64,000 nt of DNA from Oceanicoccus sagamiensis. Its GTDB lineage: Bacteria > Pseudomonadota > Gammaproteobacteria > Pseudomonadales > Dasaniaceae. A model generated the notes under the pieces. The model was not told the origin of the DNA, did no database searches, and was given only the letters and a program-made list of their open reading frames with translations. How positions within the stretch are numbered: position 1 is the stretch's first letter; the number at the start of each line of letters is the position of its first letter. Where the stretch lies: the NCBI RefSeq assembly GCF_002117105.1, contig NZ_CP019343.1, positions 2,542,001-2,606,000 on the forward strand, given 5' to 3'. The position numbers and the translations under genes are program-made. This document shows positions 48,024-56,188 of the stretch, one piece after another.

Positions 48024-50521
48024 TGCCAATTAACCAGCAAGCCAGCCCCGAGTATTGTTTTCACTGTGGTTTAACCGTAACTACCGGTGAGCCATTTTGT
48101 GCTGAGCTTAATGGTCAACAGGCCAATTTTTGTTGCCCTGCCTGTAGGGCGGTGGCAATAACGATTGTGGATAATGGCTTAAGTTCTTTTTATCAATTTC
48201 ACGAAACCAATCAACAAGCCCCCGATGCTCTATGGGATGAAGGTGTCTTTGCTGCCTTCGATGATGACGCGTTCCAACAGCGCTATATTACCCGGTCTCA
48301 ACAATCGACTGATATGGCTCAGGTGCAGTTATTGATTGGCGGTATGCACTGTGCGGCCTGTGTCTGGTTACTGGAGCAGTATTTACTGAAGTTGCCCGCT
48401 ATTGAAAAAGTGTCAGTCAGTTTGACCGAGCAAAAAGCGGTGCTGCATTGGCGCTTAAGCGAGTTGCCGCTCAGTGAAGTTTGCCGCTCTATCGCCCTGT
48501 TAGGTTATCAGGCCGAACCCTATAGCCAAAACCATTTGCAGGAATTACGCCAGCGTGAAAATCATCAGGCGTTAAGGCGTTTGGGTGTGGCCGGTATCGG
48601 TATGATGCAGGTGGGTATGTTTGCTATTGCCTTATATGCCGGTGCCTTACAGAGCATGGCCCTTGAGTACCGGGACTTTATGCGTTGGGTGAGTTTTTTA
48701 GTGGCGACCCCGGTGGTGTTTTATGCCGCCCAGCCTTTTTTTATCGGCGCATGGCGGGGCATTAAAATGAAATCCCCCGGAATGGATTTACCGGTAGCTC
48801 TGGCCATAGGTCTCGCCTATCTGGCCAGCGTTAAAGCGACATGGCTTGGGGCTGGTGATGTCTACTATGACTCCGTGACGATGTTTACCTTTTTATTATT
48901 AAGTGGCCGCTATCTGGAGATGCGCGCGCGACATTTTGGTGGCCGCTTAACCACCGATTTAAATAGTCTGCTACCCAGCACAGTTTTAACCATTGACCCA
49001 GCGGGTAATACTCAATCGTTGCCACTATTTAAAGTAGCGCTGGGTGATAAGTTATTGATCAAGCCGGGGCAGGTGATCCCCGCTGATGGTGTTGTTTTAG
49101 ACGGCTATAGTAGCGTCGATGAGTCACAGATGACCGGCGAGTTTAGTTTGCAAAGCAAAGTGGTAGGAGACGATTTAGTGGCGGGTACCTGCAACGGTGG
49201 TGGCACCATGACCCTACGGGTTAACGCTGTGGGCGCAGATCTAAAACTACAGTCCATTAATCAATTACTGCAAACGGCACAATCAACTAAGCCAACTATG
49301 GCCCGTATGGCCGATAAATTAGCCAGTTATTTTGTGGTGTCGGTGTTACTGCTGGCCGCGGCCACGTATAGCTATTGGCATATTATCGCTGCCAGTGATC
49401 AGGCCTTTTGGATAGTATTATCGGTTTTAGTGGTCAGTTGCCCCTGCGCGTTATCACTGGCAACCCCCGCGGTATTAACCGCGGCGACCAATCGCTTAAG
49501 GGACTTGGGTCTATTAGTCACCAAACCCTATGTCTGGGAAAAAATGGCCGCCGTGACCGATATTGTTTGCGATAAAACCGGCACGCTAACTCGGGGTGAA
49601 TTGGCGATAAGTGCGGTTAAACCCCAGGCCGAACTCTCCAGTCAACAGTGTCTGGATATTGCCGCCGCGCTGGAGCGTTATTCGGAACACCCTATTGCCA
49701 AAGCTTTTACCCATAAGGCTCAAGAGGCGCTAGCGGTCAGTGAAATTGAAGTGATACATAGTGCTGGTCTTGAAGGGCATATCAACGGTGAAACCTATCG
49801 CTTGGGCCGTGGTGACTTTGCTTCGGCGCTATATGGTTTGCAGCACATCAGTATCCCCGCGGATTTTGAACAGGGCCAATGGCTATTATTAAGCTCAAGC
49901 AAAGGCGCCGTCTGTTGGTTTAGATTGCAAGATAGTCTACGGGAAGATGCTCAGGCGCTGGTGAGCGGTCTGCAACAGCAACGGCTCACTGTCCACTTAT
50001 TAAGTGGTGATGCTTCCGGCGCTGCCGAGCAACTGAGTGCAAGGCTGGGTATAGACCGTTGCACGGCGGGAGCCAGTCCAGAGCAAAAGCTGGCGTATAT
50101 TCAGCAACTACAAGCTGCTGGTGCCAAAGTATTAATGTTAGGCGATGGTATCAATGATGTGCCGGTGCTGGCCGCAGCCGATGTGTCGGTGGCGATGAGC
50201 AATGCCTCTAATCTGGCCAAAACCCATGCCGATAGTATTTTGCTGTCAGGTCATTTAACGGCGGTACTGCAATTATTTAGCGTGGCAAGCACCACCCGAA
50301 GCATTATTAAACAAAATTTAGTCTGGGCTTTATCCTATAACCTGTTAGCGATTCCGCTGGCGGCGATGGCAATGATCCCACCTTATCTTGCAGCCATTGG
50401 TATGTCTCTAAGCTCTTTAGTTGTAGTGCTTAATGCTCTGAGAGTGCAGCGTAAAGGCCAGCCTGCGGAAAGCGGCAACGATACAGCCAGAGTCTTTAAG
50501 GAGGTCGCTGCCAATGGATAG
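48023..50521 (+). CDS. ccoI: copper-translocating P-type ATPase CcoI
   Basis: CcoI (FixI) exports copper for insertion into the cbb3 oxidase. The 832-residue protein opens with a cysteine-rich segment (YCFHCGL and FCCPAC). It then has a heavy-metal domain with GGMHCAAC at Cys110, the transmembrane CPC at 473-475, the phosphorylation site in DKTGT at Asp517, the SEHPIAKA motif and GDGIND at residue 707. All catalytic motifs are intact. It overlaps ccoH and ccoS. Confidence 0.95.
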   Translation: MPINQQASPEYCFHCGLTVTTGEPFCAELNGQQANFCCPACRAVAITIVDNGLSSFYQFHETNQQAPDALWDEGVFAAFDDDAFQQRYITRSQQSTDMAQVQLLIGGMHCAACVWLLEQYLLKLPAIEKVSVSLTEQKAVLHWRLSELPLSEVCRSIALLGYQAEPYSQNHLQELRQRENHQALRRLGVAGIGMMQVGMFAIALYAGALQSMALEYRDFMRWVSFLVATPVVFYAAQPFFIGAWRGIKMKSPGMDLPVALAIGLAYLASVKATWLGAGDVYYDSVTMFTFLLLSGRYLEMRARHFGGRLTTDLNSLLPSTVLTIDPAGNTQSLPLFKVALGDKLLIKPGQVIPADGVVLDGYSSVDESQMTGEFSLQSKVVGDDLVAGTCNGGGTMTLRVNAVGADLKLQSINQLLQTAQSTKPTMARMADKLASYFVVSVLLLAAATYSYWHIIAASDQAFWIVLSVLVVSCPCALSLATPAVLTAATNRLRDLGLLVTKPYVWEKMAAVTDIVCDKTGTLTRGELAISAVKPQAELSSQQCLDIAAALERYSEHPIAKAFTHKAQEALAVSEIEVIHSAGLEGHINGETYRLGRGDFASALYGLQHISIPADFEQGQWLLLSSSKGAVCWFRLQDSLREDAQALVSGLQQQRLTVHLLSGDASGAAEQLSARLGIDRCTAGASPEQKLAYIQQLQAAGAKVLMLGDGINDVPVLAAADVSVAMSNASNLAKTHADSILLSGHLTAVLQLFSVASTTRSIIKQNLVWALSYNLLAIPLAAMAMIPPYLAAIGMSLSSLVVVLNALRVQRKGQPAESGNDTARVFKEVAANG

Positions 50522-50717
50522 CATTTATATTCTGGTGCCGATTGCTATCGTTTTTACCGTGATTGCCGTGGCCGCATTTTTTTGGGCGGTTAATAACCGG
50601 CAGTACGATGATTTGGACGCCTCGGCCCACAGTATCTTATTTGATGATGATGCAGGTCATAGCGAAAAAAAGCCGAGTAGCAGTACAGTAAATACCACAA
50701 AGGCCGCGGATGAATGA
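50514..50717 (+). CDS. ccoS: cbb3 oxidase assembly protein CcoS
   Basis: A 67-residue membrane protein with one N-terminal helix beginning ILVPIAIVFTVIAVAAFFWAV, followed by the QYDDLDASAHSILFDD segment that is diagnostic of CcoS. It is required to activate cbb3 oxidase. It overlaps ccoI by eight bases and the next gene by eight. Confidence 0.93.
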   Translation: MDSIYILVPIAIVFTVIAVAAFFWAVNNRQYDDLDASAHSILFDDDAGHSEKKPSSSTVNTTKAADE

Positions 50718-51408
50718 ATTAACACTAACCAGTGCTGTGTTGATTGGTTTGCTGGGCAGCAGTCACTGTTTGGGTATGTGCGGGGGGCTGAGTTCTGTTT
50801 TGGGCGTTAATGCCAAGGCCGGTAACCGCAGCCGGATAATCAGCTATAACGCCGGGCGCTTACTGACTTATACCGTGATTGGTGCGGTGGCAGGCTTGAT
50901 TGGAGAGGCACTGTTAAATACGGTGCCACAAGCGGCGGTGGTGTTAAGAGCGGTGGCCGGTTTATTGATTATTGCCATGGGCTTATATGTTAGCCAGTGG
51001 TGGATGGGTTTAACCCAGCTTGAAAAAATAGGTGCCAGGTTTTGGCGATATATACAGCCGTTAACCGGGAAATTGCTGCCGATCAATAACCATCGACAAG
51101 CTTTACTGTTAGGTACGCTATGGGGATTATTGCCCTGTGGTTTGGTCTATTCCACCCTGAGCTGGGCTCTGGCTTCGGCACAGTGGCAGCAGTCGGCCAT
51201 GTTAATGCTGGCTTTTGGTATTGGCACATTGCCCGCAATGTTATCGATGGGTTTTGTGGGAGAAAAAATATTACAGCGCTTACGCCAGCCGGGTTTGCGC
51301 CGTATAGCAGGGCTGGTGATTATTGTTATGGGTATAGCAACTTTGTTAACACCTGTGCTGCACAGTGGTCATGAGCAACATGCTGGCCATCAGCATCATG
51401 ATATGTAG
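50710..51408 (+). CDS. TauE/SafE-family membrane protein (CcoS-linked)
   Basis: A 232-residue membrane protein with six or seven helices. The first carries the GSSHCLGMCGG motif, and the middle has WGLLPCGLVY; both cysteine motifs are typical of the sulfite-exporter-like proteins that follow ccoS in gammaproteobacteria. The C-terminus is histidine-rich (HSGHEQHAGHQHHDM), which suggests metal binding. Overlap with ccoS implies a role in cbb3 or copper handling; the substrate is unproven. Confidence 0.82.
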   Translation: MNELTLTSAVLIGLLGSSHCLGMCGGLSSVLGVNAKAGNRSRIISYNAGRLLTYTVIGAVAGLIGEALLNTVPQAAVVLRAVAGLLIIAMGLYVSQWWMGLTQLEKIGARFWRYIQPLTGKLLPINNHRQALLLGTLWGLLPCGLVYSTLSWALASAQWQQSAMLMLAFGIGTLPAMLSMGFVGEKILQRLRQPGLRRIAGLVIIVMGIATLLTPVLHSGHEQHAGHQHHDM

Positions 51409-51501
51409 CAGCTGCTTATTGATAGCTTGTTGTTTTGAGTAAACATCGTTATTGCAAAAAACGTGAAAAGATAAATAATAGATAAGGTTGAGGAGAACAA
51501 T

Positions 51502-52101
51502 ATGATTGCGAATATGTTCGGCCTGTTATTCAGGCCAAAAACACAATGGCAAAGTATTGCTGAGAAGGACCAGTTTTCTTTCCTGCCGGCATTTTTGTAT
51601 ACCGCGGTATTAGCCGCAGTGCCGGCCTATGCCTGGTTTGTGGGCACCACCCAAATCGGCTGGACCGTTGCCGATGGCGATACCATTCGGATGACCGCCG
51701 ATAGTGCCTCAGTGATTATTGGCTTATTTTACTTCACCATGGTGGCGTCGGTTTGTGTGATTGGGTATATGATCCACTGGATGTCCGAGACCTATGGTAC
51801 CGATTCCAGTACTGCCAAAGGGATTGCTGTAGCCGGTTTTTCTGCCACCCCACTATTTATTGCTGGCGCTGTTGGTTTTGTGCCGGTGTTTTGGGCGGCG
51901 CTATTAATTGGCGTGTCGGCGGTTAGCTATGCGGTTTATCTATTGTATCTGGGTATCCCCATTGTGATGGGTATTCCACAGGAGCGGGGCTTTTTATTCT
52001 CCAGTGCCGTTATCGCGTTCTGTCTGGTTATCCTTATCGGCATTATGGGCGGTACCGTGATTATGTGGGATATGGGTGCGGCACCGAGTTTTACCGATTA
52101 A
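51502..52101 (+). CDS. Yip1-family inner membrane protein
   Basis: A 199-residue protein with five hydrophobic segments from about residue 30 to the end. An N-terminal stretch, LLFRPKTQWQSIAEKDQFSF, matches the pattern before the Yip1 domain in bacterial members. Its function in bacteria is unknown. It has a GAGGAGAA ribosome site and is tail-to-tail with the DUF6164 gene, with no bases between the stop codons. Confidence 0.78.
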   Translation: MIANMFGLLFRPKTQWQSIAEKDQFSFLPAFLYTAVLAAVPAYAWFVGTTQIGWTVADGDTIRMTADSASVIIGLFYFTMVASVCVIGYMIHWMSETYGTDSSTAKGIAVAGFSATPLFIAGAVGFVPVFWAALLIGVSAVSYAVYLLYLGIPIVMGIPQERGFLFSSAVIAFCLVILIGIMGGTVIMWDMGAAPSFTD

Positions 52102-52437
52102 CTAGTTGAGTGTCAGAAACGGCACAATAGAAATATAAGCAATCGCTGCAATGGCCACAATAATCAACAGATGTTGCAACGGAGCCTGTTTAAACCGTGT
52201 CGCCAGTGGCAGTGGTGGCTCACGGTACTGACGCTGACGCTGCTGTTGATACTCCTCCAACAGCGCTCTGCTTCGCTCAAGCTGCTCTTTATCTACCAGC
52301 CATAAGGCCGCCACCGAAATTCCCCAGCGGCCAGCATCGGTTTCGTAATAATCAATCTGGTGCTCGTCTAATAACTCCCTGACTTCGTAGGCTTCTTCAT
52401 CGCTAACGCCATTGAGTTTAAACAGTAGTATGGACAT
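52102..52437 (-). CDS. DUF6164-type membrane protein
   Basis: A 111-residue protein: a soluble N-terminal domain with LNGVSDEEAYEVRELLDEH and YYETDAGRWGISVAALWL, an arginine/glutamine-rich linker, and one C-terminal membrane helix (about 90-108). The N-terminal pattern is one I associate with DUF6164, whose function is unknown; it resembles a putative signal-transducing alpha/beta domain. Confidence 0.7.
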   Translation of the reverse strand: MSILLFKLNGVSDEEAYEVRELLDEHQIDYYETDAGRWGISVAALWLVDKEQLERSRALLEEYQQQRQRQYREPPLPLATRFKQAPLQHLLIIVAIAAIAYISIVPFLTLN

Positions 52438-52515
52438 GGTGTGTGTTCTGTATCGGGGCAGTGGCTATTCAGTGGCTATTAGCAGCTATGATAAACCCTT
52501 TACCGTGGAAGAACA

Positions 52516-52542
52516 GAAAAAACGCCGCTGAATAACGGCGTT
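52516..52542 (-). terminator. intrinsic terminator of ompW
   Basis: On the - strand AACGCCG pairs with CGGCGTT over an eight-base loop, and a run of T follows. It lies just after the ompW stop and separates it from the DUF6164 gene. Confidence 0.8.
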
Positions 52543-52557
52543 TGATGCCGGCAATGG

Positions 52558-53280
52558 TTAAAATTTATAACCGATTGATACCATATATACCCAGGGGTCG
52601 ATATCCAGATCAGCCTTAACCTTGCCTACGGCCGAGTCAAAGCTGGCTTCAGTTTCAATATCCATCTTCCAAACCGCGGCATTAATCAGCCATGTATCAT
52701 CCAGTTGATAATCCACCCCAAGCTGTAGTGACAGCCCGACCGAGTCATCAATATCCAGATTGGAGGCCGCTAAACCACCATCGGCAATATCCGCTTTTAT
52801 CGCTGAGGTTAAGCTTTCATCAAGTACCAGCGTGTAATTGATGCCGATACCCGCATAGGGCTGGATTTTACTGGAGGCATCCAACGGAAAATATTGCAGG
52901 CTTAAAGTGGGAGGCAGATGTTCAACGCTGGCGATTTTTGTGCCGTTGGGTAAACCCGGTTGTGCCCCGGCAATACCGCTACCGGTTAGATAGACATCAT
53001 GGTCAAAGGGCGTGGCCGCTAATAATTCCACGGCAATATTGTCCGTTAACATATAGGCCACAGTCAGGCCTACTTGAGTATCACTGTTCAAACCCAGGCC
53101 AGTATCTTGCACCTTACCGCCCAATGCTTCTACGCTGATTAAGCTACTACTTTCATCCGGGTCAACGGTTGCCGCACCAACACGGGCAATCCACTCGCCT
53201 TGTTGGTGGCCCATTACCGTAAGCGGTAAAGCGCTCACAAGAAGGCCTGGTAGGATGACTGCTAACATTTTTTTGTTCAT
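52558..53280 (-). CDS. ompW: OmpW-family outer membrane protein
   Basis: A 240-residue protein with a signal peptide (first 24 residues, ending near LTVMG), an eight-stranded small beta-barrel and a C-terminal phenylalanine. Segments such as NIAVELLAATPFDHD, HLPPTLSLQYF and YAGIGINYT are typical of OmpW, which forms a narrow channel for small hydrophobic compounds. In E. coli ompW responds to oxygen through FNR, and an FNR-like box lies upstream here as well. Confidence 0.92.
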   Translation of the reverse strand: MNKKMLAVILPGLLVSALPLTVMGHQQGEWIARVGAATVDPDESSSLISVEALGGKVQDTGLGLNSDTQVGLTVAYMLTDNIAVELLAATPFDHDVYLTGSGIAGAQPGLPNGTKIASVEHLPPTLSLQYFPLDASSKIQPYAGIGINYTLVLDESLTSAIKADIADGGLAASNLDIDDSVGLSLQLGVDYQLDDTWLINAAVWKMDIETEASFDSAVGKVKADLDIDPWVYMVSIGYKF

Positions 53281-53311
53281 TACTTACCCCTAAATATCTA
53301 TGGTTGAGTAA

Positions 53312-53352
53312 GAATACCCCTGTTTTTAAAGCTTGGAATTGATATGGATCAG
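53312..53352 (-). promoter_or_regulatory. FNR/Anr-like box ahead of ompW
   Basis: On the - strand CTGAT-CCAT-ATCAA (53352-53339) matches 9 of 10 positions of the consensus. A GTATTC or TATTCT -10 candidate lies about 22 bases downstream (53317-53311). The site is 60-70 bases before the ompW start codon. Confidence 0.55.
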
Positions 53353-53396
53353 AACAGATACTTATTCCGAGAAAGGGTTATACACGGGGCGCGGGC

Positions 53397-53423
53397 AAAA
53401 AAAAGCCCTGTTAAAAACAGGGC
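53397..53423 (-). terminator. intrinsic terminator of the RCC-reductase-like gene
   Basis: On the - strand GCCCTG pairs with CAGGGC over a seven-base loop, followed by eight T. It lies about 32 bases after the stop at 53456 and separates this gene from ompW. Confidence 0.85.
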
Positions 53424-53455
53424 AATAGTTGAGTTACATTAAGAGACGAGGAGTA

Positions 53456-54268
53456 TTAAAACGGTCTTGGTAAAGTGCGGCATTGCGCTGAAATCGTTTT
53501 CACTAAACGATCACCCAGCTCCGGGCCATAAAATTCATCAGCCATATTATTAGCGGGGTCACGCTCACAAATATTGCGGCGAATAATATGATCGCGCTGG
53601 GCTAATTGCTCACGAATTTCTACCGGTGTTTTCGGTGCTTCATCCACCCACTGTAACCAGCGGTCCAGGCGGTTTAAATACACCTCGCGGATTTTGTCAT
53701 AGACTTCATCTTCCGGTTCGGCGCTATAGCCGATGGCGGTAGGTGTAATCGCAAAACGGGTATAGCGGTCACGGCTAACAAAGGGAGCAAACCGTGGGTC
53801 TTCAGCAAAGGCCAAAAATTCTTCGTTCACTTCGGTATAAAACTGGTCAACATAATCCACATTGGACCAGGTATCTACCCGCGGAATTAAATCGTTGTAC
53901 ATAAACAGTTTTGGAATAGTCCCCAGTGCACAGCCAAAGTTAGGCACCAGCGTTTGTGGGCCCAGAGTGATGGTAATGTGCATATTGCTAAAGCCCTTGC
54001 TGGTATCGCCACACCATGAGTGCACATACCAGTCAATCTCTGGGCCAGCGTAGACTTCCGTATTGCCGGTAATGCCGGTAGGGGCGGTATAGTTAATCAG
54101 ATCATCACAGCAGGGGTCGCGCTGCAGTTCAAAACGATCAGTAATCTTTTTGTGCATCTCGTCCATAATGCCCCAGAGGCGCTGAAAGCTCTCGGTAGTA
54201 TCAGTTGAGGGTGCGTCTTTCCAGATATCAATAATTGGAGTAACGATACGGTTGGCTTGCTGAGTCAT
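53456..54268 (-). CDS. red chlorophyll catabolite reductase-like protein
   Basis: A 270-residue soluble protein. Remembered plant RCCR segments line up in order: WYVHSWCG near the WVHS site, LVPNFGCALGTIPKLF and YVDQFYTEVNEE, TPTAIGYS near a SPTAI site, a tryptophan-rich LDRWLQWVDE helix, and RDHIIRRN...DEFYGPELGDRL near the C-terminus. Asp237 in ICERDPAN falls about where the plant catalytic aspartate does. RCCR belongs to the ferredoxin-dependent bilin reductase superfamily. The start at 54268 follows GAGGAAAC; an upstream TTG at 54286 is unlikely. No chlorophyll genes are nearby, so the substrate is unknown. Confidence 0.7.
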   Translation of the reverse strand: MTQQANRIVTPIIDIWKDAPSTDTTESFQRLWGIMDEMHKKITDRFELQRDPCCDDLINYTAPTGITGNTEVYAGPEIDWYVHSWCGDTSKGFSNMHITITLGPQTLVPNFGCALGTIPKLFMYNDLIPRVDTWSNVDYVDQFYTEVNEEFLAFAEDPRFAPFVSRDRYTRFAITPTAIGYSAEPEDEVYDKIREVYLNRLDRWLQWVDEAPKTPVEIREQLAQRDHIIRRNICERDPANNMADEFYGPELGDRLVKTISAQCRTLPRPF

Positions 54269-54286
54269 AGTTGTTTCCTCTTTCAA

Positions 54287-54621
54287 AACGCTCTAACGGA
54301 TAAGTTGCTGCCTGTCTTTTGTCTATTGATATAACTTTATATCTTTTAAGGCAAATGCAGCTTGAGCTTTATTTGATCTGGCGCAAGAAATGGGCTGAGA
54401 AAGCCTGCTTTCGCGCCTTTTGAGACCGTAAGAGCAGTGTAACCGGGGCCGGGTAGGCTGTGTGAAAAACAGGCACTAAGTATGATTTACATCAACTACA
54501 GGCAGCTATGTCGGCGGTCATAGGAAGTAAATGCCCTGGTTATTAGTGATGGTTATTGGCCAAGCCCGGCCCGCTGATGAATGCTATAGTTTGCAGCCTA
54601 ACAAGCCTTATGGGTTCGCCA
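54287..54621. other. 335-base intergenic region between divergent genes
   Basis: This gap separates the RCC-reductase-like gene (-) from the zinc-ribbon gene (+). It holds the ribosome site of the former, an AT-rich stretch with TATAAA on the - strand (54341-54336), a partial FNR half-site palindrome TTGAT-CTGG-CGCAA (54373-54386) and a better FNR-like site at 54482-54495. I see no RNA gene or supported ORF in it. Confidence 0.5.
54482..54495. promoter_or_regulatory. FNR/Anr-like site in the divergent intergenic region
   Basis: ATGAT-TTAC-ATCAA matches 9 of 10 positions of the FNR/Anr consensus. It is 127 bases from the zinc-ribbon start and over 210 from the RCC-reductase-like start. No convincing -10 sits at the expected spacing in either direction, so which gene it might control is unclear. 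Confidence 0.4.
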
Positions 54622-54936
54622 ATGTCACTCACATTTAATCTCAGCCTTATTGCCGACCGCGGAGGCAATCTTTGCGGTGAAGACCGTTTTAGCATTGAAG
54701 CCTGTGCTGCCTGCCAGGGGCAGTATTTGTTTAACCAGGAATTAAAAGACGTCTATTTTGACCCTGAAGATTTAGCCCGTCATTTTTTTAAAATCCCCGG
54801 TATGGATTTACCCCCCTGTGGTTATTGTGGGGCGGTGATTTGGGATTTTGCTGACGTCTCGCCAGACCAGACGAGTGCCCAGGCTGGCCCTTGGGCCTGG
54901 GCGCTGAAGAGTCGAGTATTTACGTTTAATGATTGA
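54622..54936 (+). CDS. small zinc-ribbon-like protein
   Basis: A 104-residue protein (from ATG 54622) with two CxxC pairs, CAAC near residue 29 and CGYC near residue 67, spaced as in a zinc ribbon. There is no membrane segment. Starts at 54556 or 54610 are also in frame, and no ribosome site is strong enough to decide. I do not recognise the family. Confidence 0.6.
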   Translation: MSLTFNLSLIADRGGNLCGEDRFSIEACAACQGQYLFNQELKDVYFDPEDLARHFFKIPGMDLPPCGYCGAVIWDFADVSPDQTSAQAGPWAWALKSRVFTFND

Positions 54937-55105
54937 AGCTTTGTTATCACCTTCTCACGCTTATTATAGTGTTAACCGGGCTGACATTTATCCGCCGATA
55001 GCCACCGCCAAGCTTTCCCCAAATACCCTCTGCCTCTAGCGATTTTGCCCTAATCAAGGTATCGTAAGCAGATAAAAACCACCCTCAAAAAACACAGGTT
55101 TTCTG

Positions 55106-55369
55106 ATGCACGAACAACGCCGATATATGCGTGATACCAGCCAGGCGCTGGTAGAGTTAAGCCACCCCAGCTTTGGTATGGTAGAGCTAAAAGCCAGAGA
55201 CTTATCCGACGGTGGCGTATTCGTTATGTTAGGCAATCATATCGCTCCACCGATTGGTACTGTGGTCAAAGCACGGATCAAACGCCATACCGGAATTATC
55301 AATCAGGACCCCATCGATATGCAGGTTGTTCACCACCAGTCTGGTGGTATGGGCTTGATGTTTGTTTAA
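55106..55369 (+). CDS. PilZ domain protein
   Basis: An 87-residue single-domain protein with the c-di-GMP-binding marks of PilZ: the N-terminal RRYMR (R-x3-R) and DLSDGGVFV (D-x-S-x-x-G) about 35 residues later, then the VVHHQSGGMGLMF C-terminus. It is probably a cytoplasmic receiver of c-di-GMP. It is followed after 21 bases by the AIM24 gene and may be co-transcribed with it. Confidence 0.88.
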   Translation: MHEQRRYMRDTSQALVELSHPSFGMVELKARDLSDGGVFVMLGNHIAPPIGTVVKARIKRHTGIINQDPIDMQVVHHQSGGMGLMFV

Positions 55370-55390
55370 AAGAATTTATAGGGGATAGCG

Positions 55391-56140
55391 ATGAAGTGCC
55401 ATGAAGTCGATTATGAAATTATCGGCCATGATATGCAGATGGTTGAAGTAGAGCTAGATGCTGGCGAAACCGTTATCGCGGAAGCGGGCGCGATGAACTA
55501 TATGGAGCAGGGCATTAGCTTTGACACCAAAATGGGTGATGGCTCTAATGCTGACCAGGGTGTGATCAGCAAATTGTTTAGCGCAGGTAAACGAGCGATT
55601 ACCGGTGAGTCGTTATTTATGACCCACTTTACCAATAACGATGCGGCTAAGCGGCGTGTATCCTTCGCTGCTCCTTTCCCCGGCTCCATTGTCGCCGTCG
55701 ATTTATCCACCACCGGAGAACAACTGCTATGTCAGAAAGACTCATTTCTGGCAGCAGCGCTGGGCACCCAAGTAGATATTGCTTTTAACCGCCGCCTTGG
55801 CAGCGGCTTTTTTGGCGGCGAAGGTTTTGTGCTACAGCGAATGCAAGGTGATGGTATGGCCTTTATGCATGCGGGGGGTACGGTGGTGCGTAAAGAACTA
55901 AAAGGCGAAAGCCTTTATCTCGATACCGGTTGTCTGGTCGCCTTTAGTTCCGGTATCGACTACGACATCAAAATGGTGAGCGGCTTAAAAAGTCTGTTTT
56001 TTGGTGGTGAGGGTATGTGTCTGGCGACATTGACGGGCACCGGTTCCGTCTGGATACAAAGCCTGCCCTTTTCCCGCTTGGCGGATCGAATCATTGCTAT
56101 GGCGCCTAAACTCAATGGCCGCCAGCAAGGTGAAAGCTAA
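55391..56140 (+). CDS. AIM24 / TIGR00266 family protein
   Basis: A 249-residue protein of the AIM24 family, which has a repeated beta-rich TRAP-like fold. Typical segments are [53 protein letters not shown] and [15 protein letters not shown]. The biochemical role in bacteria is unknown. An AGGGGA ribosome site precedes the start. Confidence 0.88.
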   Translation: MKCHEVDYEIIGHDMQMVEVELDAGETVIAEAGAMNYMEQGISFDTKMGDGSNADQGVISKLFSAGKRAITGESLFMTHFTNNDAAKRRVSFAAPFPGSIVAVDLSTTGEQLLCQKDSFLAAALGTQVDIAFNRRLGSGFFGGEGFVLQRMQGDGMAFMHAGGTVVRKELKGESLYLDTGCLVAFSSGIDYDIKMVSGLKSLFFGGEGMCLATLTGTGSVWIQSLPFSRLADRIIAMAPKLNGRQQGES

Positions 56141-56188
56141 AACCATTGTCGCTAGCCGACAATTACATTGATAGATATAAGAGCAATA

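Noticed and set aside
54373-54386. Second FNR-like palindrome, TTGAT-CTGG-CGCAA
   Set aside because: Only one half matches and no -10 stands at the right spacing for the RCC-reductase-like gene.
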